DNA of 64,000 nt from contig OY987251.1 of the NCBI GenBank assembly GCA_963920765.1, positions 11,969,219 to 12,033,218 of the forward strand. The letters run 5' to 3'. Source of the stretch: Ulota crispa. Its lineage: Eukaryota; Streptophyta; Bryopsida; Orthotrichales; Orthotrichaceae. Made by a program: the position numbers and the translations under genes. Below, piece after piece: positions 51,611 through 62,632 of the stretch. Within the stretch, counting starts at the first letter, position 1, and every line of letters begins with the position of its first letter. A model generated the notes under the pieces. The model was not told the DNA's origin. It did not search any database and saw nothing but the letters and a program-made list of their open reading frames with translations.

Positions 51611-52918
51611 CAGAACAATAATTATTCTATTCATTAAATTGAGTAAAATCAGATTCCTAAAACTCGGTTTAAGGTGCTTACCTAGTTCATTCCCAAAATC
51701 AGGGTTTCTTCCGAAATTAACTAATATGGCGTTTATTGGTCGTTTTGGTGTATTAATATACTCTAACGAAGTGAAATAAAAATAAAAACTGGGCAGGAAA
51801 CGCCTGTCTACAGAAAGGACATCACAAGAGATGCTGACAGAGTAAGAAACACCAGAAAGAACAGAACTAAAACATGGCTTCTTCATCTTTAAAATCAAAT
51901 GGGATTTAGCATTTTCTCACTACTAAGACTACGCATCTTAATGGATTTAGTGTGTGATACACTATTTTAATATTAAGTTTAATGCTAATTTCAAGATCAT
52001 ATGTTAATGTAAATTTTGATGAGCAGTGTTCTCTGAGCTTTAGAACTCATGTAGACCACTTGTTGCGTAACCTCTTGACTAAATGACTATGAGCTCAAAG
52101 GTTACTCGACGGTGATTCCAAGGAGTACAATCTAACTGAAATGAAGAGTGTATTTACTCTATGGATAGCTATTTTGGTATTACAACAAATCGTGGATGAC
52201 ATTAAATTTAAGGGATTTGATATATGTATAACCCCTTTTTGACTATTCTACCACACCTATTATATATGGTCAAAATTTACAATATGAAAATAGATGTGGA
52301 TCTTGGGAAAAACATCATTATTTTAGAAACACAACTTGACATAGAAGTTGCAAGTTTTAATTTTGTAATTTAGCTTTGGATCCTCCACATAATATTAATT
52401 AAAAAATCTAAATTAACAGTCAATAAAGAAGTCACTTGGTCAAAGGGTACTTGTGATATTATTGAAATTTTAGGGATATTTGTGATAATATTGCAAACTT
52501 TAGGGGTATCCATGAAATTTTCCCTAGAAACTATATTAAATCCTTATGGCTTATAGTTTATGAGATTTTAGCATTTGAAAATGAGATTTATCAATTAATA
52601 GATTTGGTTTCATTAGTTGGGTAGTTGGGTGTTGCTCCAAGAAGATTAAATGATTGTGATGTGGTAGTTATTCTTATTTCTATGGTTATGTGGCGGTTAT
52701 GGTCGTCCTTGGGGATGGGGTATACACGGGAATAGGGGGTGAACGCCTAGAGAAGGAGGCAAAGTGTGTAGGTAGGCATAGTACAAATAAGTTTATTGTA
52801 ACAAAAAGGAAAAGAAGCCTGAAGAAGGTGATTATGAGGAAGATCATGTTGATATTTTTGCAAGGACCCCCTCCTGTGATGGCCCTCCGCCGGAACGGCA
52901 AGTACAAGGGTCCACTAG

Positions 52919-52919
<1 letters not shown>
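51611..52919. other. Repeat-rich spacer
   Basis: This holds fragments of known families rather than genes. About 52,209-52,330 resembles the left end of family F ('aagggatttgatatatgtat'), and 52,430-52,530 is the right end of a family C element ('aggggtatccatgaaatttt'). A moderate frame over 52,690-52,920 runs into a microsatellite and has no motif. Confidence 0.5.
52430..52530. mobile_element. hAT-like family C remnant (right end)
   Basis: The stretch contains 'ttgcaaactttaggggtatc' and ends 'catgaaattttcccta', whose complement TAGGGAAAATTTCATGG is the cleanest form of the family terminus in the window. 'gtcaaagggtacttgtgata' matches the subterminal part of the 13.3-kb foldback. The left end is missing. 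Confidence 0.7.

Positions 52920-52969
<50 letters not shown>
52920..52969. repeat. (TA)n microsatellite
   Basis: About 24 TA dinucleotides in tandem. It produces an Ile-Tyr string in any overlapping frame. Confidence 0.95.
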
Positions 52970-52971
<2 letters not shown>

Positions 52972-54540
52972 CAAGTGCTTGCAACTTCAAATCTTGTGCT
53001 CTAGTATCTTGTAGCTCATGGGGTTATATTACACATCATGTTTGTGTTGACAATTAATGTTCATATTGGATACTACTTTAATGCATGGTGAACTACTTCC
53101 ACACCAATTTACATTTTCTTGGGTGGAAATTTAGTTAGCAATTAGTGCTAATATTGACATCAAGTGTTAGTTTGCAAACTCAAAATTTTGCTATTAGTGT
53201 AGTAGATGCATACAGTAGGGGTTTCAAATACCCCAAAAAAGTAAGTACACAAATGGTTGTAAACAACTTTTTGTTCACCAATGAATATGTTGTCACAACT
53301 TTAGGAGGTCGTCATGGCTCATTCATGGAGTGACTTGGCCCAGTTATTCACCAATTTCATTCACGTGAACAAAATTGGTGTTGAATGGCATATTTGAACC
53401 CCCTATTAGGGGGCTTCAAACTTAAACTTTTTCAATTGACTCATGTTGCAATTCACCTTTGTGAATTCACTAGTGAATAGAGAGGTGACTCACCTATGGA
53501 ATCCACTCCTAACATGATTCACGTGAACTTCAAAAACTCACTTTCAAGCGTCCCATCCTTGCATCTGTCTCAAACGCTCAAATCCTGACTTGCTCACAAA
53601 ACCCTAATTGCAAATTCACAAGTGTGTCAGATTTTTGGTGTAGGAGTGAACGAAAATAATTCACTAGTGAATGGGGATCTTGTGAGGTGAGAAACTTGTA
53701 GGCCAGATTTCATGTTTGAACCCCCTATTAAAATGAGGGGTGGTGCAAAAAAATGTCACTTGCAGCGGTCTGAACACTCCTCACGACCACCACCGCTGCA
53801 TTGTCAGATCCCCACGTTGGTCGACGTAGATACGCTTTGAGTTGTAGAGAGGGCTCTCTCTTTGACTATCCAAGCTTCCCTTGACACTCTTGCTCTATTG
53901 TGGGACATTCTAGCTCACTACGTACTAGAGAGCAAGCAGGTATTTGTCGATTCTAGAATTTAGCGAGCCCAGAGGGCAAGCTAATTTCTAGAATTGGCAA
54001 ATACTTGCCCGCTCTCTTGCAATAAGGGCAGGGGAGGCCGTATTTGGCAATTTCTATGATATACGATACTGTATAGTTTTTGTACATACTGGACGTCATT
54101 TTTGTACTCATACTCTGCTTCGTGTTTCTTGATGCCAAGTGTCCGCCTCTTGTTGCTTCTTCGCTGCTCGTTGTTTCTCTGCTACTTCTCTACTGCTAGT
54201 TGTTTCTTTGTAGCTCGTTGCTTTTTTGTCTTCTTCCGTTGCCAACCTGTTCACTAGTGCTTTGAGCTGTAGTGATGGAAACTTGGAGGAGTGAAAGCAC
54301 ATTTTCTGAGGCTTATGATGCTGTGTTTGAATCCGAATTGCGCCATTTTGATACACATGGAGCTTTTATCGCATTCCCGATGTTAATTCCTAGTGAATCT
54401 CATTTTCCTATGTGTACGTGTAGTTGCAACATGCGTCCAAAATAACTGTATTTAGAGAGTTTTTGCAGGTGTCGATTCTCTAGGTCAGAGGGGGAATTGA
54501 GACTCACCGGGGAATGAACACCAGGAACGCAATATCAGTT
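52970..54540. other. Spacer without recognisable genes
   Basis: No gene was recognised. One family H element is listed separately. Around 54,108-54,356 'gctgctcgttgtttctctgc'-type words repeat loosely. Confidence 0.4.
53406..53733. mobile_element. Inverted-repeat element, family H, second copy
   Basis: The left TATTAGGGGGCTTCAAAC and right GTTTGAACCCCCTATTA are complementary. The interior has repeated 'attcactagtgaat' palindromes. A further 'gaaccccctatta' just left of the left end (53,396-53,409) suggests two copies once abutted here. Confidence 0.6.
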
Positions 54541-54986
54541 GTCTGTGATAGTGAAGCAGATTAGTTTGATTGTACATCTACTTTGATTAGTGATATTGAT
54601 GCTGGTGATATTGATGCTTCTAAGATTGTTCAGATGTATTGCTTTGCATTTGAAGATGCTTCTAAAATTGATTTGATTGGCAAAATTCCTTTAGTTGCTG
54701 AGATTAGTTGCTTTAATCAATTCAATAAACTCTTCAAAGATGCTCCTTGGCTGGTTGACAAGGAAGAGGTTAGCGTTTTTTATTTCATAACTGAACTTGG
54801 TGAGGAAGACGTGTTTTTACTTCTAGGAGATGGAGCAAGTGAAATTGTGCCTCCCGTGCATGTTCTTGATCCACATAGCAATGACAGAATCGAGTACTTG
54901 AAGAAGCCAGGGATTCATGCAAATTGACAAAGAAGAGGTCGAGCTTGTAAAATGAGGTGGCAATTGAAAGTTGAAAGTCAGTGTAC

Positions 54987-56850
54987 ATGGAACGCTGGGT
55001 GCTCAACAGGTTTAATGACTGGCGGAAAGTTAGTGGCATCTCCAGTGACACTGAAATAGAAGAGTTGTATGAGATAGCTTTAGCAGAGCTGAATGAGTTA
55101 TTCTTGACTTTTTTCCTTTAGGTCTTACAAAGAGATGGTAAAACCTAACCTGGTGAGACCTTGGTTGGACTCTTGCATGCTTTAGGCCGCATCATCCATG
55201 GCCATTGTGAGAAGAAGAGCATAGAAATGAGTTTAAGGATGGATAAGTTTTACATTCTTGACGATTCTCGTTTCAAAAAACTTGCACATCATGTTTAGTA
55301 TCAGTGTAGCGCTCTGCCAAGGTTGGAATTGGTTGGAAGAAGAAGAATACTGATGGACTTACTCCACATCAAGTCCAAGCCATTCTTGCTCAAAATTTCA
55401 TGAGTAGAAGTGATAGGCGTGGCTGTCAGATGCGGGTGGCGTTCTTTGCTGTTCATTTTTGTGTCCGTGCTCAACAAGAGCTATACAACTTGAGCATTTC
55501 TGATTTTGAAATTTCTCATGATGCGTTTGGAAAGTTTGTTAGATTTGATGAATGTTCCTCAAAGAATCACAAGGTTGATTTGAAACACTATCAACCAGAG
55601 AAGCTGCGTTGACCTATCACTTGCTATCATCTAGATGTTGTTGCTACGTTTGAAACGTATTTTGCTCATCAACCAAAATGGAGTTGTGAAGAAATTGAGG
55701 AAGGAATTCATCCTCTATTTCATAGAGCAATTGATGGGATATTGAGAGATCATGGTGTTGTAAGATTTTTTCCCAGAAGATCTCGTTCTTGAACTTGATT
55801 ACTGGCTTTGCCACTAGTTTTGCAAGTCCTTGTCAATATCATCAATCATTAAATCTAGGAGATCTAGGGGTGTAGATTGTCGATCCATTGTTGACATTCT
55901 TTATCACTGAAACTAGTTGATGCTTCAACTTACTTCTTATTGGCCAATTTCCGTTTCCAACTTGAAGTTCTTATCAGCCAATTTTTGTTCCAACTTGAGG
56001 TTCTTATCAACCAATTTCTGTTCCAATTTGAGGTTTTTATCAGCCAATTTCTGTTCCAACTTGAAGCCTGAACTACTATTTGAATTTCTAATCAATCTTC
56101 ACTTTCTTGTTCCAGTGGTATTCTAAGAGCCGAGTTGGATTGAAGTCCATTTCAAAATGGCTTAAGCTCATGGTACAAGACATTTCAAGATGTGATGTAA
56201 GCAATATAATGAATAAGAGTGCTAGGGTCACAGTTGTTAAGCAATTGAATGCTATCATGGGGGTTCTAGCAGAGATTGGCATGAAATTGGCTGGACACAC
56301 ATCTCGTGAAGGTTACATGAGATACGATACTGATGTAGAAGGCATAGAGATGCGGGCCTTGCAAAATATTGCTAGGGCTATTCCTAGAACTAATGGCAAC
56401 ATTTTTTGGAGTGCCACTTTGCAATACAAGTGACAACAATATGAAGAAGTTTTTAGCTGGAAGCCATCACTGTCAAAGGCTTTGCCTACCAAACCTCCAT
56501 CAATCGATATTGTAGCTTTTGAAGCAGCTAATTCTACAGCTTGTTTGAAGCAGCCAACACATTCAAGTTTTGATAAGAGTGCTATTCTTTAGCGCCAATC
56601 TTCTTCAGATTTCGATTGGTGGTCAAACCTTGACGTTGTTGAGGAAATTGATTGTCAAGTGATTTCTCACAAGAAGCAAGCTTTGGAGATGTCTTGTGTG
56701 GTCAACACAATTGGAAGTAGTATCTTTCATTGAAACTTGAACAACTGCACAATTCATCTAAATGTTACAAACGCTGTTTCAGCAACAACAATTCTCAAGA
56801 ATTTGGCTAGTCCAAGTAGCAATGGCTGCAGTGCAATGAATGAGTGAAGA
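54987..56850 (+). pseudogene. Decayed Crypton/QRICH1-type tyrosine recombinase-like gene
   Basis: Fragments in different frames fit one protein in order. From 54,987: a helical N-terminal part (RWVLNRFNDWRKVSG, then RDGK and ETLVGLLHALGRIIHGHC, DSRFKKLAHH), as in the core-binding part of DUF3504/Crypton proteins. A frameshift near 55,320 moves to DGLTPHQVQAIL, AFFAVHFCVRAQQELYNLSI and KHYQPEKL. A GTAAGA at 55,759 and an AG at 56,114 may bound an intron with a minisatellite. From 56,115: WYSKSRVGLKSISKWLK, KSARVTVVKQL and GHTSREGYMRYDTD, giving Arg, His-x-x-Arg and Tyr in tyrosine-recombinase order. A tail ending NNCTIHLNV follows. In-frame stops (near 55,122, 55,158, 55,300, 55,612, 56,431 and later) mark it as dead. 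An open frame at 54,583-54,927 may be a 5' part. Family assignment rests on motif memory, not a search. Confidence 0.65.
55945..56075. repeat. Minisatellite inside the recombinase-like pseudogene
   Basis: About four units of roughly 33 bp: 'cttatcagccaatttctgtt' plus 'ccaacttgaggtt'. It lies in the stretch bounded by the possible GT (55,759) and AG (56,114) splice signals, between two conserved blocks of the protein. Confidence 0.85.
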
Positions 56851-57221
56851 CACCATAGCAGTTGAATTTCATTTAGAAATGGTAGTTGAATTAGATTTCA
56901 GTTCACAATTTTCTAAACCCTTTGAACTGTTTCTTCAAAGAATCAATACATTGAAGATTCCGATTATACTCATTTATTCTTGAAAAATACAATCCATTTC
57001 ATCCATACAATTACTATATATGTTATGTGAGTACTTTTGGTAGAATACGGTATGATAGTGATTTTGAATTGCGTAAATACATTTCATAATTGGTAGGGGG
57101 TCACGGCTTACCAATTCAGCAAAAGAATCCAGCTCAATAAGAGCCAAATCGGCCTCCCTTGCCCTTAATGACAAACAAGGTGTCGCAATCCACGCACCTC
57201 AACGCCCATCGCATCGCAACC

Positions 57222-58888
57222 ATGTCAGTCAGCGAGCTCGCCTGCACGTACGCCTGCCTCATCCTCCACAACGATGGCATTGCCATCACGATACCCTTCC
57301 TTTCCCATTCCTATTTTGAATTTAGGATTTTAAAAATTGGGTTGGAGGACAAGGATGTCTCCAATTTTGTTGTGATCTTTGTGGTGGCAACTCCATTAGT
57401 ATAGCGCTAGCTCCACAAAAGTGCTTAAGCCTTTGAGATATTGTGAACATTTTGTGGTGAGATATAATTCTTAGGGTTTAGGGTTAAGGAGCAAGCATCA
57501 ACCAATTATAGGGTTTAGGGTTCCATTCTTTGTGCTGGTGGTGTTCTTAAGGCATTACAAGGTGTGTGATAATGCCCTAGGCTTCAAGATGAGGAGATTT
57601 TTTGATATGAAATAACTTTGAGGGTTTTTTTTTTCTTCTTCCAAATTTGGATTTTGGATTTTGGAGATGACGCTGAGAGAGGTTTTTAGCAATTGTTGTG
57701 TTACTTTTGTTGCTGTTTCTTCTCTTGGTGTATTGAGATGACGTCACGGGTTTCAAGTTTGAAAATTTTGTGGTTAGATGTAGCTTTTAGGGTTTATGGT
57801 GCCTTTATTTTCTACCTTGTAACTAGGGTTTGGGGTTTTGGACCTTAGGTTTTGTGCGTTGACAGTGCTCTCTGTATATCTATTGGCTCCTTTAGTACTT
57901 AATGAGCTTAGTGCATGTTGCCACTCAAGACATGGAAGCTTTGTAACTTGATAAGATATAGTTTCTAGGGTTTCTAATGCCGAGTGTCCCATGCTAATTA
58001 CAGGCCAACAAGATTGCTGCTTTGGTGAAGGTTGCCAATCTCTCAGTGAAAGGCTACAGGCTTACACTTTTCGCCAAGCTCTATGAAAAGAGGAATGTCG
58101 AGGACCTCATTACCAACGTTGGAGGTGGTAAGTATCTTTCAAATTTTGTGATGTTTATTTTCATGCATGTCCCATTTCTAAGCATGAATTTTAGAATATT
58201 CTAATTTTATCTTCTTGTCCATTTTAGGTGGTGGTGGTGCTGCTGTTACTATAAGTGTTGCACCTTTTGCTAGTGCTGCTGACCCAGAGGCACCCAAGGA
58301 AGTGGAGAAGGTAATGAAACTTGAATTCTAATCATTTGACTATCTCTCACAATCACTCACCTATTTGATATCCATTTAGTTGTGTTGCTTTGTTAAGGGA
58401 GAGCATGGTTGTCATTTTGCCGCTGGAACAAAAAGTGCATGTCATTTGTCAAAGTGTTGAACCTATCACTTGATGACATTTGTCAATCTTGGTTCAACAT
58501 TTTCAATCATTTTGTACCTAACTTGCATTTCTTTGAAAGTAATAGTACCTAAATTAATGTGAAAACAAAATTACACCAAATTTTTTTTCAAGTTTGTGAG
58601 TTCATCAGAAATTACCGTGATTTTTGTACATGTGTGACGTCATTTGTTTGCTTGGAAAATGGGAATCTAACGTCCCTTGCCTTTAAGAGCTCACATAGAG
58701 CTTTGAAAATAATATGTATTGGATCTAGTAAGGATTGTGAGGTGTTTTTGTTGCACCACCTGCTTGAGGATGATTTGTTGTAATGTTCTTTTGTGCTCTG
58801 TTGATTAAAATTTTCTTAACAAAGTGTTCTTTTGTAGGAGGAACCAAAGGAGGAGAGTGACAACATGGGCTTCAGCTTGTTTGATTAG
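57222..58888 (+). CDS. 60S acidic ribosomal protein P1 (stalk protein), possibly impaired copy
   Basis: Exons 57222-57290, 58004-58127, 58228-58310 and 58838-58888 join into 108 residues, the normal P1 length. It starts [20 protein letters not shown], continues [17 protein letters not shown] and [17 protein letters not shown], and ends [16 protein letters not shown], the universal stalk tail that contacts elongation factors. P1 pairs with P2 on P0 in the large cytosolic ribosomal subunit. Introns 2 and 3 are GT-AG. Intron 1 is abnormal: the exon that ends ..GIAIT is followed by ATACCCTTCC, not GT, while its acceptor is a normal CAG. The usually invariant YWP motif reads YRL, and one Asp of the acidic run before MGF is missing. 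The open frame is otherwise whole. It may be a recent pseudogene, or a gene with a non-canonical (AT-AG) intron. Reading through the donor gives an unrelated tail to 57,404. Confidence 0.8.
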
Positions 58889-61221
58889 AGTTTTGGATCT
58901 TACAAGGATATTGCTCATGCCAATTTTGTGGAATGGCTTTCCTTACCAAAAGCATTTTCTTAATGCACGGGGAAAGCTCTTTGCTTGCAGGTCTTATCAT
59001 GCTTTGAAATCCCATGGGTGAATTGAACTTTGCATTGATCGCCACCTTTGTAATCTAGTCATATGATTGAATTTGAGATTCACAGGAGAAAAAGTTTTAA
59101 AGGCTTTTATATTTCTCCAGGAGTTGTTTGCTTTGTTATTATACTTCTATTAAGCTTTATGAGGTTCTTAATGTGATTACAATCATTGACAAGAGAATGG
59201 AGATGTTTTTGATAAGATGTTGCTTTTAGACTATTCGTAATTTGTATCTCAAGTTCTCACAAGTGTGTTTGTTTGACAGTTTACCTACCAGAGTCCCTTT
59301 GCACTTACAGATATTATCTGCATTTGTAGATGCCACTTTAGCATGTTGACAAATGTTGAGAGTTATTTAATCTCATGTGGCATTTGGGAAAATAAACATT
59401 TTATTATTGGGAAAAATAGTTTGTTGCCTACTTGGAAAAGTGTTTTTTATATCTCCTAAATGTTACTATATGGTTCTTCTTAGCATCCTTGTAGAGTCTT
59501 CCAACAAGAATCTAGTCCCATTCCACAGTTTATGAAGGCTATCCTTGAATTTTTTTCTTCTGCAAGTTCATCTAGGCTCTTCTACGTTTTCCTCCTAAGA
59601 AAGATCCACCAAGTAAATGCAAAATTAAGGGATTTTCAATTGGTTTGATTCCAAGAACAATACATATCTTGATGTTTTCATTCCAACAACTTGATGCTAT
59701 AATAAAAAATTGTAGCTGTCCAAGTGTTCAAGAATAAATAAATTCTTCACCATTTGCCTTCAAATTGTCGTGGGCCATATTATTATTACACTTTTTTCTC
59801 TTGATGCTATTTTCCCTTTGGTTTGAAATCAAAAAAATTGAGCCAACAAAATTAAAGAAGCAAGTTCAAGAGGCTTTGTTCCTAAACTTTCTCAAGGTAC
59901 TCTAGATGCAAAGTCTCTTCCCTTGCAGTCTAGAGTCAATAATATAAGGGCTCATTGTGGCATCTCCAACATTCTTTTTTGATAAAAATTTGAAAGCAAA
60001 TGGATTACTTTAGCCAAGAGAAATCGATCATGCTAATAGTCCTTTAAGACATTGTAGAAATGACAAAAACTTATCTAATTGGAATAATTATTGCAAAATT
60101 GGAATGTAAATTGACATTTTAGCTATTAAAGAGTTCTTAGTCAACATACTTCTTTACCACAATAAAACACCAAACCCTCTTAGAAACTTATCTTTTAGTT
60201 TACAATTCAAACCATATTGCAATGAAGCTATTTAGCAACTTTTGCAAGATTTGGGCCAATACTTGAGGAGATTTTTGAGCATCACCAAGTAAAATCCAAT
60301 ATTTTGCAATTTCAACTAATTTTCCTTGAGCATGCATGTTATGTTTTTTTATCATCATATCACAATAGACTATGATTATTTTTTTGGAAAATATGACAAT
60401 TTTTTTTTAATAATTTCACATTTCAGTTGGTTTTTTTTGCCATTTCAATTGGTTGACTTTGTATTGATAGCTAGTTTTTTCCCAATCCAAAGTTCTAACA
60501 ACAAACTTTGTTCTTGAACAAATGGTCCACTCAAAGCAGTTTTAGGGCCACATTGTTTTGAGGCCTAGGCTCATTTTTGAGTTGGCCCAAATCGCAATAC
60601 ATCATGTCATCAATTGGGCCCAGGTTTTGACTAAGCTCTAATTTGAAGCCCATGGGCTCAATTATCCAATTTCTAGTTAACTAATAAAGGTCCATGTTCT
60701 TGAATTAAATCAATGTATAGTGAAAACCCAATTTTTTAAAACTTGGGCTTAATAATTGGCTCTAAAATTTTACCACGTAGGTGAACATGTCATCAATAAG
60801 ACCAACTACACAAAATTGTGCATTTAGGTTCCCTCAACAATTAAATTGCCTTACCTTGGAAAGTTGTCTCATGATACATTGCTTGGTCACTTTGAGGTGC
60901 ATGCAAATTTTTAAATTTTTAAATTTCACATGATTTACAACTTGAACACCGTTTGTTTTTTTATAGCTCAATAAGGATTTATCATGCTACTAAAATTATT
61001 ACAATCTCTATAATATCACATCATGCCCTTTGTAATATCACACCTCCACTATGTGTGATACAATTTGAAGACTTACTAAGAATTTTACCTCGCATTTTAT
61101 CTAACATATGAAAATCCTAATAAAACTATAGTGGTGAATGAGTAGGTAGCAAGCACCAATTGCTAGTAAAGTATAAAATGTCAAGAAATTAGTGTGAGGC
61201 AACCTAAACAAAATATTTAGT
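58889..61221. other. Ribosomal P1 3' flank and AT-rich spacer
   Basis: No gene was recognised. The frames are short and Phe/Leu-rich. The sequence just before 61,222 belongs to a family G fragment that the next element split. Confidence 0.45.
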
Positions 61222-61538
61222 TGGGAAAATTTCATGGATACCCCTAAAGTTTGTAATATTTTCATTGATACCCTTGCTTTTTTAGAAATTTCACAAAATA
61301 ATACCCTTGGACCAAAATTTTCAAGTGTTTGTTTTTTTATGCATGCCACTTCCCTTCTTCCTTTGTGCACATGCATAACAAGAAAGAAGCAACGTACACA
61401 CAAAAGGAGAAGGAAGTGAGATTCACAAAAAAAAAAACGCATGAAAATTTTGGTCCAACAGTATTTATGAAATTTCTGAAAAAATAGGGGTATCTATGAA
61501 AACATTGCAAACTTCAAGGGTATCCATGAAATTTTCTG
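61222..61538. mobile_element. hAT-like family C MITE with 8-bp target duplication
   Basis: The 317-bp element begins TGGGAAAATTTCATGGATAC and ends CCATGAAATTTTCTG. TATTTAGT flanks it on both sides (61,214-61,221 and 61,539-61,546). The flanking sequence without the element would match the family G copy at 18,483, which is therefore an unoccupied equivalent. An 8-bp duplication and these ends fit hAT elements. Confidence 0.88.
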
Positions 61539-62632
61539 TATTTAGTGTAGGCCAACTGTCATCATAAAACCTCAAAGCCTAATAAATGTCCCAATTCTAG
61601 GATTTTAGCAATCCCATTGGTTAGGGTTTAATTTCTTGGCAAAATTATGCCTAAATCTTACCTTGAAAGTCTACTGGCAATCATTACACTAAAAAATCCT
61701 TGTGAAATGATGGATAAAATTGCCAAATCCTTCCTAGAACAAAATCCCAACTTACCAAATTTTGGATGAAAGCAGCTTGTATTAGCCGTTTTTTGAATGA
61801 ACCTCCGTATGTCATTTATTTGTCCCAAGTTTAGAGAAATTTTCCTTACCTACCTACATTTTGGGGTGGGTCGCTCTACCTTGACAAAAACAAAAATTAA
61901 GTCCTGCCATTGGTTATTAATTGAGCCAACAAATCGGGTCCTTCTATAAAGTAGCACATAAGGTAAGAGCACCCATAAGCGTCAGTGTCACATAACCGTC
62001 ACCTCTAAAATCTTGAAAAATTTATGGAAGTGAATAAATGTAATTACAAGGATGTATATGTGAACATGAAACCTTAGAGTTGATTATAAGAGCAATGACA
62101 GTTTGCTCTTTAAAAATTCACAACTTATTCTCACAATATCCAAATAATACATTCAAAAATGCAAATTCATCATTTTTCTCTAGAATCCTATAATTTACTA
62201 GATGTTTATTAATAAAAATCATGCTCAAAACCCTTAGTTTGACTTATGGGTGCGCCTACCTTAGTAGGAGGTGGTAGAATAGTCGAGAAAGGGTGGTACA
62301 TGTATCAATTCCCTTTATAAAATGGCCCTAAATGTCCATCTGCGTTTCACTCCCTTACCAGAGCGAGTTTTTTGTTCGAAAGCTTTTGCCAGAATCCAGC
62401 CGCCACCTGCCCGACCCCTCGCAAATCACACCACTCTTCCCACAAATCCTTCCCTTCACAATTCCTTTGCAAAGATCAACCGTCCTCACTCACACCATAA
62501 CACTCCACTCTCAAACCCCCTAGCCAGTAACAAAATCCACAGCGAATGCACAGAACAACACCGATGACCTAATTTATCTCTACAACTCCAAAACAAACTT
62601 CAATTCCCGTTCTCGCAAGTGATTCAACAGCC
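61539..62632. other. Upstream region of the plastid-protein gene
   Basis: It holds a family B element (61,961-62,261) and the right-end piece of family F (62,264-62,316). The remaining 300 bp before the start codon are richer in C and poorer in repeats, as expected for a promoter and leader. No individual regulatory site was assigned. Confidence 0.5.
61961..62261. mobile_element. MITE family B, copy 4
   Basis: The ends are AGGTAAGAGCACCCATAAGC and GACTTATGGGTGCGCCTACCT, with TA at 61,959-61,960 and 62,262-62,263. It is about 300 bp long and lies 370 bp upstream of the plastid-protein start codon. Confidence 0.8.

Noticed and set aside
52690-53004. 104-codon frame with an Ile-Tyr run
   Set aside because: Its end is the (TA)n microsatellite and its start has no recognisable domain.
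54583-54927. 114-codon acidic frame as an independent gene
   Set aside because: It lies just upstream of the recombinase-like relic in the same orientation, and its composition suits the same dead gene. No independent motif or splice support was found.
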